Source: Mesorhizobium sp. B2-8-5 (GTDB lineage: Bacteria > Pseudomonadota > Alphaproteobacteria > Rhizobiales > Rhizobiaceae). From it: a stretch of DNA of 64,000 nucleotides. The DNA lies in contig NZ_CP083951.1 of NCBI RefSeq assembly GCF_006440675.2, forward strand, positions 4,993,501 through 5,057,500. Reading direction: 5' to 3'. Positions 26,564 to 34,302 of the stretch are shown here, piece after piece. The notes beneath the pieces are model-generated. The model was not told the DNA's origin. It worked only from the letters and a program-made list of their open reading frames with translations, and made no database searches. How positions within the stretch are numbered: the first letter of the stretch is position 1; each line of letters starts with the position of its first letter. A program made the position numbers and the translations under genes.

Positions 26564-26589
26564 GGAACCCGCGGCGCAATCAGCGCGTT
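26564..26589 (+). promoter_or_regulatory. EcfG-type promoter
   Basis: GGAAC, 17-base spacer, CGTT. It lies about 33 bases before the TTG start of the small zinc-ribbon-like gene and argues for that start rather than earlier ones. Confidence 0.5.
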
Positions 26590-26621
26590 CCCGGGCGCCT
26601 GTGAAACAGCCGGAGGCTCGC

Positions 26622-26837
26622 TTGAGCGAATTCAGGAAGTTCGCCTGCCCCCGCTGCCTGGGCGCCGGCAAGGTGTTCGAGTGCGGGAAGCAGGTGGCGT
26701 CGAACGGCACATGCTACCCCTCGGGTGCATTGCACGACAATTGCCCGGGACAACTGGTTTCCTGCCGGGCCTGCAACGGAACCGGCCTGCGCGGCTACAG
26801 CGCGCCCTCCAATGTACAGGCTTCCCCGATCAGCTGA
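26622..26837 (+). CDS. Small protein with two DnaJ-type zinc-binding motifs, 71 aa
   Basis: A 71-residue protein with two CxxCxGxG-like motifs, CPRCLGAGKV near residue 9 and CRACNGTGL near residue 50, plus three cysteines between them (FECGK, GTCYP, DNCPG). This resembles the cysteine-rich zinc region of DnaJ but without a J-domain, so a redox or chaperone-assist role is possible. The TTG start has GGAGG five bases before it and a stress-type promoter ahead; a GTG at 26553 and an ATG at 26562 are in frame but lie over or before that promoter. Confidence 0.6.
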   Translation: MSEFRKFACPRCLGAGKVFECGKQVASNGTCYPSGALHDNCPGQLVSCRACNGTGLRGYSAPSNVQASPIS

Positions 26838-26931
26838 TGGCCGGGCGTGGGAATCTTGCATTTTATTCGCCATTTCTAATATAAAAGGCGCTTGCGCGAG
26901 AAGCGAAACGGCGGGCGCCCTGGAGGCGCGC

Positions 26932-27159
26932 ATGAAAACCTATCGCGTCGAGGAAATAGACGGCGGAGCCGTCGTCGCGGTGCATTCGGCGGAAGCCAAG
27001 ACGCCTTTCGAGGCGGCTGAGAAGGCGCTTGGCCGGAAAGTCACGTTGCGTGCCGGCGCTGACAGGTGGGTCCGCGTCGTCGACCTCACCGAGCGGCCGA
27101 GGCCGGTCAGGCTCAGGCCCACGATCTTCGAATTCAAAGCAATCGGACAGAGGAAATAG
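26932..27159 (+). CDS. Small protein of unknown function, 75 aa
   Basis: A 75-residue basic protein starting MKTYRVEEIDGGAVVAVHSA with GGAGG upstream. It shows a beta-beta-alpha-like pattern (VVAVHSAEAKTPFEAAEKAL followed by VTLRAGADRWVRVVDL) and a basic C-terminus. No signal or membrane segment. I do not recognise the family. It lies about 95 bases after the zinc-ribbon gene and may share its transcript. Confidence 0.55.
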   Translation: MKTYRVEEIDGGAVVAVHSAEAKTPFEAAEKALGRKVTLRAGADRWVRVVDLTERPRPVRLRPTIFEFKAIGQRK

Positions 27160-27203
27160 GCGATCCGTGGCTTTGAACGCTTCGCACTTTTCCCGGAATT
27201 GCT

Positions 27204-27326
27204 TCAGGTGCTGGCGCCGCCCATCAGCGCGGCGACCAGAGTCGCCAGAAAGACAAGCAGCCCCAATGCGATCCGATCCAGCCATGACCGCCGTCTGGCA
27301 AGAACCTCGAACAACCGATTGGCCAT
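27204..27326 (-). CDS. Single-span membrane miniprotein, 40 aa
   Basis: A 40-residue peptide, MANRLFEVLARRRSW then a hydrophobic helix (IALGLLVFLATLVAALMG). The start has GGGGGAAG six bases upstream. The positive N-terminus and single span predict an inner-membrane protein with N-in topology. Too short for family assignment, but coding is supported by start-site quality and composition. Confidence 0.5.
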   Translation of the reverse strand: MANRLFEVLARRRSWLDRIALGLLVFLATLVAALMGGAST

Positions 27327-28053
27327 CGCAACTTCCCCCATTCGTTGGCGACATTGTATCACGTCTTTCATGAGCGGATCATGAAACGGCACACAAATGG
27401 GTCCGATGCCGTTTTCAACGGCGAGACCCGTCTTCGCCGGGCGCGAATGCTGCACTGCCGAATTGCACCCAAAAAAAGTCGGGGTCGAAGTGACATGCCG
27501 GCCGGCGAAAAATCAGCCTATTCAAGCGGATAGGCATATATGTGCGGCGCGGCCTGGTGGGCATCGGAAAAGCCCGGAATTCCGCTATTTCGGGGCTTCT
27601 TGGCTTGGCCCCGGCATGACCGCAAAGCGTGCTTCGGGCACGAAAAGGCGGCTAAAAGGCGCTCCCGGGCCGCTCGCCGGCGGCGTTGACAGGACACCGC
27701 GCCAATGGCACTCCGCAAACCACTGGTCACGCCATGACCGTTGCTGTTGGGGACGGACGGGGTTTCAGCAGCTTGGCGGCGGCGCCGGACGGGCGGGCAC
27801 CTTCGAAGTGTGCCGCCCGCTCCTGGCCGGTCCAGCTTTCAGCTTTAAAAGTGCTTGCTTAAAACCGATCAAAGCCTGCGGCGCGTTCCTGAGAAACTCA
27901 GAACGTGAAGCCCGAGGATGGCACTGCGGCGGTCACCGCCGAAAGCCTGTCACGTCTGGCAAGCGTCGGTTTGCGATATGGCTTCTTCATCGGCTGTCTC
28001 GGCCCGGTCGACGATGAAATCAGGACAGCAAGATATGGCCGGCGTCCGCCGCG
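27327..28053. other. Gap with no convincing gene
   Basis: About 730 bases with several open frames but none with a good start site or protein-like composition. It holds a hairpin near 27568-27605 (AAGCCCG...CGGGGCTT) and another imperfect one near 27790-27822 (GGGCGGGCAC...GTGTGCCGCCC). Confidence 0.5.
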
Positions 28054-28242
28054 TCAAGCGGAAGGATAAATTTGGCGGAAGGATAATTCGGCGAGCGCGT
28101 AAATTTGGCTGGCGAGCCGATCGGCTCGCCAGCCAATGTGATCGGTGCGCCTGTGTTTCGGCGCGGGATTCGAGGCGTTCGCGACGACGCTCGACAGCTT
28201 CTGGCGCTTCGACAGCACCGGCTTCTCGTAAGTCTTCTTCAT
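28054..28242 (-). CDS. RiPP precursor-like peptide, 62 aa
   Basis: The first 21 residues, MKKTYEKPVLSKRQKLSSVV plus A, match the leader style of rhizobial 'putative RiPP precursor' peptides and lasso-peptide leaders (aromatic-x2-P-x-L, then L at +7/+8 and a small-residue end). AAAGGG lies six bases before the ATG. The core would begin around NASNPAPKHRRTD. The frame then reads through a 32-bp palindrome to residue 62, so the natural peptide may be shorter or the end may be decayed. No cyclase, leader peptidase or other RiPP enzyme is in the window, so maturation would need enzymes elsewhere. Confidence 0.5.
   Translation of the reverse strand: MKKTYEKPVLSKRQKLSSVVANASNPAPKHRRTDHIGWRADRLASQIYALAELSFRQIYPSA
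28105..28136. repeat. Perfect 32-bp palindrome
   Basis: TTGGCTGGCGAGCCGA followed directly by its complement, no loop mismatch. On the minus strand it is followed by AAATTT. It overlaps the 3' part of the RiPP-like reading frame and could be its terminator or an inserted element. Confidence 0.8.
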
Positions 28243-28412
28243 GGGAAGCCCTTTGCCCAGTTTTTACGCGCGTAGCGGTAACGCCAACCGGATTCGCGTC
28301 AAAGAACATTCGCGTGATCGACGTGCAATGAGGGCTGACCACAACCGTGCGGGCTGTGGCTGCCGGCAACATCCGGCGCCGCCCCCCGATGGAACTTTAC
28401 GACCGCGTTAGG

Positions 28413-29345
28413 TCAACCCGAGTGCTGCAGCCAATGGCGGTCGAACACGTCGAGGATGGCGCGGAACTCTCCCGGTGAAATCTGGATAGCGCCGTCATCG
28501 CTGTAGGCGTCAAGGAACTGGTCGAGCTGCCGGTCGACCGCTTCCGGATGTTCCAGGCCGATACCGAGGCTTACCAGGTCGGCGGCAATCGAACCGCCGG
28601 CCGGCAGGTACCCGCCCCATGTCGCGGCGCCGGTTGCCGCATCGCGCAGCCGCACCAGCAGTATCCGGGTCAGCGAGGGCTGCGCTTCGGGACCAATGAC
28701 GGCCGAGCCGCACATATAGCCGCCGAGCACGCTGACCGGCTGTGTCTGCGGGAACAGGCACAGGAAGAACTGCGTGTCGCCGCCGACATCCTTGAGATGC
28801 AGATAGACACCGCGCTTTGCCGGCATCACCGGGCCGACGAGTTGCAAGTGCCCCGTCGGCAACGTCTCGCCATAGGTAGCCGTCAGCCCATGCACGCCTG
28901 GCCCGGCCTCGATCGACAGGCGGCCCTTGATCAACTGGCCGCGATAATAGGGCGACCAGGCGCGAGAATAGCATGCATAGGTTCCGGCAAGCCCGGAGCC
29001 GGCGCCGCGCTCGTCATGCGAGGAGGCATCGAACTGCATGCCGGCGCGTCGCTCCAGCTCGGCGCTGTCGACGCCGTGGCGGGCCGCGATGGCGGCGGTG
29101 AAGGCCGGTAGCTCGCTCTCGGCGATCCAGGCGCCGGACTGCTCCAGTTCGAGCAGCCTCGCCCAGTCGTCATAGACGCTCATCTGTCGCGGCCGCGCGC
29201 GGCCTTGCAACCATTTGTCGGCGCGGCCGAGATCGAACGCGGTGTTCGGGTTGACGGCGCGGAACGCCGCCGCCAGGTCCTTGCGGGTCACCGTTCCCAG
29301 CAAGGCCGAAGTCAGCCTTAGTTTTTGCGCGATTTGCTGCGCCAT
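28413..29345 (-). CDS. Protein of unknown function, 310 aa
   Basis: A 310-residue soluble protein. Its N-terminal 70 residues look like a helical DNA-binding or adaptor domain (RKDLAAAFRAVNPNTAFDLG, KWLQGRARPRQMSVYDDWAR), and the rest is a beta-rich domain containing GTYACYSRAWSPYYRGQLIKG and LHLKDVGGDTQFFLCLFPQ. I recall similar proteins in other rhizobia without assigned function. A palindrome (GGAATTCCAAAGAATTCC) about 150 bases upstream could be an operator. Beyond a possible regulatory role nothing can be said. Confidence 0.65.
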   Translation of the reverse strand: MAQQIAQKLRLTSALLGTVTRKDLAAAFRAVNPNTAFDLGRADKWLQGRARPRQMSVYDDWARLLELEQSGAWIAESELPAFTAAIAARHGVDSAELERRAGMQFDASSHDERGAGSGLAGTYACYSRAWSPYYRGQLIKGRLSIEAGPGVHGLTATYGETLPTGHLQLVGPVMPAKRGVYLHLKDVGGDTQFFLCLFPQTQPVSVLGGYMCGSAVIGPEAQPSLTRILLVRLRDAATGAATWGGYLPAGGSIAADLVSLGIGLEHPEAVDRQLDQFLDAYSDDGAIQISPGEFRAILDVFDRHWLQHSG

Positions 29346-29492
29346 GCAAAAGGTCCCCGATGTTCTTCGCCGCCTAAGCAGTTCGGCGTTCCGGCGGGAA
29401 TCGCCGAGCTTCTCCGACGCTCCTGGCTAGCGCGCCGGCAAACAATCTCCATTCCCGGCGGCGGCGTTTGTTTTCCATCCACTAATATTACT

Positions 29493-29510
29493 GGAATTCC
29501 AAAGAATTCC
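29493..29510. promoter_or_regulatory. Palindrome GGAATTC-CAAA-GAATTCC
   Basis: Seven-base perfect arms in the AT-richer gap between divergent genes (28413-29345 minus and 29589-29810 plus). Candidate operator for either gene. Confidence 0.4.
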
Positions 29511-29588
29511 ACAGTGTTCCGCGCGCGTGGCCTTCGCGACGAGACAAGCGGCGCTAGGGTCGCTTCGGGGTGAATTCAGGGAGCTGCC

Positions 29589-29810
29589 ATGAAAATCCTT
29601 CTATCCGCGCTTATTATGGCGCTTGCGCTGTCGCAAGCCGCCGAAGCCAAAACGAAAATCCCGCTGACCGAAACAAAGACCGGCGCCGAGAAGAGCCGGC
29701 AGCCGCTCGATCAGACGGCCACCGGCGGCATCGTGCCTTCGGCCGGCCTGACGTCGAAGGGCGCCGAACCGGGCCAAGCCTATCCGCAGCCCCTGGACCT
29801 TCACTTCTAG
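29589..29810 (+). CDS. Small exported protein, 73 aa
   Basis: A 73-residue protein with a signal peptide (MKILLSALIMALALSQAAEA) and a hydrophilic mature region of about 53 residues rich in Thr, Gly and Pro (KIPLTETKTGAEKSRQPLDQ). GGGAG precedes the ATG. No cysteine, so not a lipoprotein. Family not recognised. Confidence 0.6.
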   Translation: MKILLSALIMALALSQAAEAKTKIPLTETKTGAEKSRQPLDQTATGGIVPSAGLTSKGAEPGQAYPQPLDLHF

Positions 29811-30159
29811 AGCAATTCCGGAAGCCGTGCTCGACGGTTTTGGTCCGCTACCGCGTAAGACAAAAGGTAGCCATTCCGGGGACCCATAGCCGGTTCATCA
29901 TCTGGGATCGGCGGGGAAAGCAGCGGCCGGACGGCCGAACCAACAGCCGCCAGCCTGACGGCTGGGGGCTTGGCGCCGCCGGCGGGGGCGGCGCCTGCCC
30001 GCGCGGATGCAAGGCCACGATCCGCGCGGGTCAGGCTTCCGACCAGTCGCCCCCAGATCATTCTTCTTCGGATCCAAGCCGTTCTTGACGAATGGCCAGC
30101 GAACCGGAAAGCTCGGCAACGGCGCCGCAATGGCGCTGTGCGAGAAGGAAGGCCGTGCC
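29811..30159. other. Gap with no convincing gene
   Basis: About 350 bases between the small exported protein and the RidA-like gene. Open frames exist on both strands but lack start sites and have arginine-heavy, shadow-like composition. No repeat or RNA signal noticed. Confidence 0.45.
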
Positions 30160-30645
30160 ATGCCGGGTGCCGACGAAAAGCTTGCCGCGCTCGGCATCGT
30201 ACTGCCACCGCCGTTGAAACTGCCGCCGGGCATGGTGCTGCCCTTTCCCTGGGTGAATGTGCGCGGCGACCGCGCCTATATCTCCGGCCACGGGCCGCAG
30301 GAGCCGGACGGCTCGCTTGCCGGCCCGTTCGGCGCGGTCGGCGAGAGCGTGTCGCTGGGCGAGGCGCGGGCTTCGGCCCGCAAGGTCGGGCTGTCGATGC
30401 TCGGCAGCCTCAAACGCGAGCTCGGCAGCCTCGACCGGATCACGGGCTGGTGCCGCGTGCACGGCATGGTCAATTCGGCATTGCGCTTCGCCGAGACGCC
30501 GGCGGTGATGAACGGCTTTTCGGAGCTCATCCTCGAGGTCTTCGGCCCTGAGATCGGCCGTCACGCCCGCACCGCCGTCGGCGTTGCCGCCCTGCCCCTG
30601 AACTTCCCGGTCGAGATCGAGGCCGAAGTGATGATTGGGTGGTGA
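30160..30645 (+). CDS. RidA/YjgF-family protein
   Basis: A 161-residue protein of the longer RidA-like branch (YjgF/YER057c/UK114). The family pattern is seen in LPFPWVNVRGDRAYISGHGP and in the C-terminal RHARTAVGVAALPLNFPVEIEA. The Arg of ARTAVGV is the carboxylate-binding residue of active imine deaminases, so hydrolysis of reactive enamine/imine intermediates is plausible. AGGAAGG precedes the ATG at 30160; upstream in-frame ATGs give an Arg-rich extension that looks noncoding. Confidence 0.85.
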   Translation: MPGADEKLAALGIVLPPPLKLPPGMVLPFPWVNVRGDRAYISGHGPQEPDGSLAGPFGAVGESVSLGEARASARKVGLSMLGSLKRELGSLDRITGWCRVHGMVNSALRFAETPAVMNGFSELILEVFGPEIGRHARTAVGVAALPLNFPVEIEAEVMIGW

Positions 30646-30730
30646 GCCTCCCTTGGTTCCAGCGCAGCTTGACCAGGCCGTGGTCGGCGCGATAGGCGGG
30701 CCGAGGCCATCCAACCGATGAAAGACCGCC

Positions 30731-30952
30731 ATGACGGACCTTATCGTAAAAGACAGCAACGGCACGCCGCTGAAAGACGGCGACTCCGTGATCCTCATCA
30801 AGGACCTCAAGGTCAAGGGCACGTCGGAAACGATCAAGCGCGGCACGCTGGTGAAGAACATCCGGCTCAACGGCAATCCCGGCGAGATCGAATGCAACAC
30901 CAAGCAGGTCAAGGGCCTGGTGCTGAAGACAGAGTTCCTGAAGAAGGCGTGA
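30731..30952 (+). CDS. PhnA-domain protein (YjdM C-terminal-type), 73 aa
   Basis: A 73-residue protein that is essentially the PhnA domain: VKDSNGTPLKDGDSVILIKD, then KVKGTSETIKRGTLVKNIRL, then IECNTKQVKGLVLKTEFLKK. The N-terminal zinc ribbon of full-length YjdM is missing, as is usual for this short form. Despite the name, a role in phosphonate use is unproven for the family. It stands alone between the RidA-like and acyltransferase genes. Confidence 0.85.
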   Translation: MTDLIVKDSNGTPLKDGDSVILIKDLKVKGTSETIKRGTLVKNIRLNGNPGEIECNTKQVKGLVLKTEFLKKA

Positions 30953-31076
30953 TGGCGGGGGAGATCGAGAGGGCCGCCCTCGCCCTCCCCTTATGTTGCA
31001 CCGCGTTAGATTTGTTGCATTGCGATATCGGCGCATAGGGCCGAGGCTTTAGGGAGGCGGGATACGAACAAGCATC

Positions 31077-33077
31077 GTGAGGTTCGTATTCGTGTCAACA
31101 CCTGCGCAGGATTTCCGGCCCGACATCGAAGGCTTGCGGGCGGTGGCCGTGGCGGGCGTCGTCGCTTTCCATTTCGGCCTCACCGCGCTGCCCGGCGGCT
31201 TTGCCGGGGTCGACATCTTCTTCGTCATCTCGGGCTATCTGATCACCCGCCATCTCGCCGCCGAGATTTCCGGGACCGGCCGGCTCGACCTTTTGCGCTT
31301 CTACGCCCGGCGCGCGCGGCGCCTGCTGCCGGTGGCGCTTTTCGTCATCGCCGCGACGCTCTGCGCCGGCGCGCTCATCCTGTCGCCGGAGGAGCAGGCG
31401 CTTTATTCCAAGGGCGCGATGTTCGCCTCGGCGTATATGATCAATCTGTGGCTGATCCGCTGGTCGTTCGACTATTTCGCCAATGACGCCACGAGCAACC
31501 CGTTCATCCATTACTGGTCGCTGTCGGTCGAGGAGCAATTCTATCTTGCCTGGCCGGCGCTTTTGCTGCTGGCCGCCTGGATGAAGCCCGGCAAGCGCGC
31601 CATCATGATTGCGATCGGCGCCGTCGGCCTCGTCTCCTTCATCGCCTGTGCCTGGCTGACGAGCGTGTCGCAGCCCTGGGCCTTCTATTTTTCGCCGCTG
31701 CGCGCATGGGAATTTGCCGCCGGCGGCCTCGTATCGATGGCGCCGGCACGGCTGTTGCAGGAGCGCCCGCTGCTGGGGCGGGCGTTAAGCCTGACCGGCC
31801 TGACGATGATCGGGGCCGCATATCTCACCTTCAGCGAGGACGCTCCCTTCCCCGGCTTTCTGGCGCTTCTGCCGGTTGCCGGCACGGTCCTTCTGCTCAA
31901 GGCGGGAGCGGCCGGCGCCAGGGACGGCTCGCGCAATTCCGAATGGAATTGCGTGAATGCCGCCCTGGCGCTGCCGCCCTTACAATGGATCGGCAAGCTC
32001 TCCTATTCGCTCTATCTGTGGCATTGGCCGGTCATCGTCTATGCCAGCATGCTGGCGCCGGAGCTGACGCCGGCCGAGCGGCTGCTGTGCCTCGCGGTGA
32101 CGCTGGCGCTCTCCATTCTCAGCTATCATCTCATCGAGAACCCGATCCGTCGCAACGGCTGGCTGATGGCCAGTGCGGCGCGGGCGCTGGTGCCGGCCCT
32201 CCTCCTGACCGGCACCGGCGTCGCAGCCGCCTATGGCAGTGCCAGGCTTGCCGTGCACGACCTCGATCCGGAACAGCGCATCATCGCCGCCAGCGCCGCC
32301 GAACCGTCGACGGCCCGGGCCGAAGCCGGCTGCGTGCAGGATTACCAGAGCGTGACGCCGAAGCCTTGCGTGTTCGGCGATGGCCAGCGCCTCATCGCCC
32401 TCTTCGGCGACTCCCATGCCGACCATTGGTCGACGCCGCTGATCGAGGCGGGCCGGAAGAATGGCTACCGGGTGGTGACCTGGCTGAAGAATTCCTGCCG
32501 CGCCTCGCGCATCAGCGTCTGGTCGTCCGAGCTCAAGCGTCCCTACAGCGAGTGCGACCGCTGGCGCGAGCAGGCGATCGCCGAGATCATCGAGGCGAGA
32601 CCGGCGCTGGTGGTCATCTCGGAGCTGGCGCTGACCAGCGGCCGCAAAATGGCCGGCCGCAGCGGCGACACGCGGAGCCAGGACGCCGACTGGCGGGCCG
32701 GCCTGCGCTCCACCCTCACCAGCCTGAGCAAGGCTGGGCTCAAGGTCGCCTTCATCCGCGACGTGCCGTTCAACAACGCCAATGTCGACACCTGCGTGGC
32801 GCGGGCGCTGTGGCGGGACGAGACGCCCTCGCGCTGCGACCAGACGCGCGCCTACGCCGCCAACGACGCCATGGCGGCGGTGGAACGCGACATCGTCGAC
32901 AGCATTCCCAACGCCGCTTACGTCGACCTCACCGACCGCTTCTGCAGCGCCACCATTTGCCACGTCTTCATCGACGGCAAGCTCGCCTTCCGCGACCAGC
33001 ACCATATGGCGACGCCATTCGCGGAATCGCTGGAGCCGGAGGTGGAGAAAAGGGTGATCTCGAAGGTGGGGCGCTGA
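31077..33077 (+). CDS. Acyltransferase-3 with C-terminal SGNH domain (OafA-like)
   Basis: A 666-residue inner-membrane O-acyltransferase. The N-terminal half has the family start FRPDIEGLRAVAVAGVVAFHF, including the catalytic-type His, followed by about ten membrane helices and the VEEQFYLAWPALLLL motif. The periplasmic half is an SGNH domain with the block LIALFGDSHADHW (nucleophile Ser) and a late DQHHMATPF (Asp-x-x-His). This architecture moves acetyl groups onto exported glycans such as lipopolysaccharide O-antigen or exopolysaccharide. The start is a GTG; a second GTG five codons later is possible. No polysaccharide genes adjoin it. Confidence 0.9.
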   Translation: MRFVFVSTPAQDFRPDIEGLRAVAVAGVVAFHFGLTALPGGFAGVDIFFVISGYLITRHLAAEISGTGRLDLLRFYARRARRLLPVALFVIAATLCAGALILSPEEQALYSKGAMFASAYMINLWLIRWSFDYFANDATSNPFIHYWSLSVEEQFYLAWPALLLLAAWMKPGKRAIMIAIGAVGLVSFIACAWLTSVSQPWAFYFSPLRAWEFAAGGLVSMAPARLLQERPLLGRALSLTGLTMIGAAYLTFSEDAPFPGFLALLPVAGTVLLLKAGAAGARDGSRNSEWNCVNAALALPPLQWIGKLSYSLYLWHWPVIVYASMLAPELTPAERLLCLAVTLALSILSYHLIENPIRRNGWLMASAARALVPALLLTGTGVAAAYGSARLAVHDLDPEQRIIAASAAEPSTARAEAGCVQDYQSVTPKPCVFGDGQRLIALFGDSHADHWSTPLIEAGRKNGYRVVTWLKNSCRASRISVWSSELKRPYSECDRWREQAIAEIIEARPALVVISELALTSGRKMAGRSGDTRSQDADWRAGLRSTLTSLSKAGLKVAFIRDVPFNNANVDTCVARALWRDETPSRCDQTRAYAANDAMAAVERDIVDSIPNAAYVDLTDRFCSATICHVFIDGKLAFRDQHHMATPFAESLEPEVEKRVISKVGR

Positions 33078-33083
33078 AGCTGT

Positions 33084-33108
33084 CAATCTCCTCCCTCGTG
33101 GGGGAGAT
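33084..33108. repeat. Palindromic intergenic repeat
   Basis: AATCTCCTCCCTCGTGGGGGAGAT followed by CAGCAGGTTC, between the converging acyltransferase and cupin genes; one of the dispersed family. Confidence 0.6.
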
Positions 33109-33129
33109 CAGCAGGTTCAGCGCAGCCCC

Positions 33130-33483
33130 CTACTCCACCACGACGACGAAATGCTTGGTCACCGGCTCGAGGATCTTCCAGGTGCCCTTGAAATCCGCCT
33201 CGACGACGAAGGCATCGCCGGGGCCGACCTCGACCGGCTCGCCGCCGTCGGGGGTGATGATGATGCGGCCGGCGATCATGTGGACGAATTCATAGTCGGT
33301 GTAGGTGGCGTGATAGGTGCCGGGCGAGGCGCGCCAGGTGCCGGACATCACCTTGCCGTCCTCGGTGGTGTGCTGCACGGCCGTCTGCATGGTCGGCGAG
33401 CCTTCGACAGCGATCCAGCCCGGCAGGTCGCCGCCTTCGGCATGCTCGACGGGGCCGAATTTGAGAATGGTGGGTCTGGTCAT
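33130..33483 (-). CDS. Cupin-domain protein (DUF861/EutQ-like)
   Basis: A 117-residue single-cupin protein. The segments SGTWRASPGTYHATYTDYEF (first motif) and GEPVEVGPGDAFVVEADFKG (second motif) match the Cupin_3/DUF861 family, often called (S)-ureidoglycine aminohydrolase-like. Metal-binding His residues are reduced, so it may bind a ligand rather than catalyse. AGGAG precedes the start. A fragment of a second, related cupin gene lies about 440 bases away on the opposite strand. Confidence 0.85.
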   Translation of the reverse strand: MTRPTILKFGPVEHAEGGDLPGWIAVEGSPTMQTAVQHTTEDGKVMSGTWRASPGTYHATYTDYEFVHMIAGRIIITPDGGEPVEVGPGDAFVVEADFKGTWKILEPVTKHFVVVVE

Positions 33484-33696
33484 CGGATGCTCCTGGGGTC
33501 GCCGGAATTGGCTGGGGATGAGATAGCCGATGGCGGCATGCGGTGCACGCGGCGATGCGACAAAGCGAGGCGAAGCGGCGACGGATGCCTACGGAACCGA
33601 TAGCTGTCTGAGGCGATAGGCCGTGGCATATTAGCAACACTTAACAGGCGTCGCACAGAGTTTGCGGCATTGAGCATCACTGTCCCGTTTCGGGAC

Positions 33697-33712
33697 TGGC
33701 ATCAGCCTTGCT
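33697..33712 (+). promoter_or_regulatory. Sigma-54 (RpoN) promoter candidate
   Basis: TGGCATC, four bases, TTGCT. The GG and GC dinucleotides are 12 bases apart, as required for the -24/-12 elements of RpoN promoters. No coding gene begins within 500 bases on this strand; the likely product is the structured RNA directly downstream. Confidence 0.55.
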
Positions 33713-33722
33713 ATAAAGAGAT

Positions 33723-33823
33723 TGCCGGTGTCCTCCCGCCGGTCCTGATCGGGGGATCAGGTCTTAAATCTCGCCGGGCGTGTGGGCTTTGGGCACCAGG
33801 GGCAAGCCCGGCGAGTTTTCTTT
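33723..33823 (+). ncRNA. Candidate small RNA with three hairpins and terminator
   Basis: Starting at the predicted sigma-54 start site the transcript would be about 100 bases. A weak CCGG/CCGG hairpin exposes TGTCCTCCCG, complementary to ribosome-binding sites. A perfect CCTGATC-GGGG-GATCAGG hairpin follows, then CTCGCCGGGC/GCCCGGCGAG with a 26-base loop runs into TTTTCTTTC. Anti-ribosome-site loops plus a terminator are typical of rhizobial trans-acting RNAs such as the alpha-r14/r15 groups, but I cannot assign a known family. Confidence 0.5.
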
Positions 33824-33920
33824 CTCCATTGTCATGCCGACTGGCGGACGCCCCGCCCTTCCTCCGCGGCCTGCAATTGCTTCCGGCGCGCCGGCCGGCG
33901 GCGGTCGGCGGGTTTTCAAC

Positions 33921-34130
33921 GTGACCGCCGCCTTGTTCGAAAGCGCGCCGGTCACCGCGTCGACCCATGCCAAAGGCGACGATCTGTCGGGCTGGGTCGC
34001 GGTCGAAGGCTTGCCGACCATGCAGACGGGCGGGCAGTACACCATCGAGCCTCCCTGCTGCCTGGCAATGATCAGAGATATTTCGCCGGCGTGCGACGCG
34101 CCGCCGCCCGGTCGGTTGCAGATACGCTAA
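33921..34130 (+). pseudogene. Fragment of a cupin gene related to 33130-33483
   Basis: The frame contains HAKGDDLSGWVAVEGLPTMQ, which parallels HAEGGDLPGWIAVEGSPTMQ in the intact cupin. The match stops soon after (QYTIE), and the rest to the stop is unrelated. The core cupin barrel is missing, so this is a truncated paralogue. Confidence 0.6.
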
Positions 34131-34236
34131 TAAATATCTGAGCTCATTGCCTTACGGAGAGGCAGCAATGCGCCGGACCAAGCGGCTGGCGCCGCGGCCA
34201 GTGCCTTGTCCAAGGGCGGCAACCCGACGGTTTTCG

Positions 34237-34261
34237 GGAACATGCACCGCTCGAAACCGTT
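34237..34261 (+). promoter_or_regulatory. EcfG-type promoter
   Basis: GGAAC, exact 16-base spacer, CGTT; start codon of the Tyr/His-rich gene is about 40 bases further on. Exact consensus match. Confidence 0.7.
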
Positions 34262-34302
34262 GTCTTGCCGAAGGGGCGTCCTGCAAACTCAAGGAGGCAG
34301 CG

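Noticed and set aside
27397..28017. Open frame of about 200 codons in the 27.3-28.0 kb gap
   Set aside because: No start site, irregular composition and no recognisable domain; it crosses two hairpins.
33590..33620. GGAAC-N16-CGAT as another EcfG promoter
   Set aside because: The -10 element departs from consensus and no gene or RNA start fits it; the sigma-54 element downstream explains the locus better.
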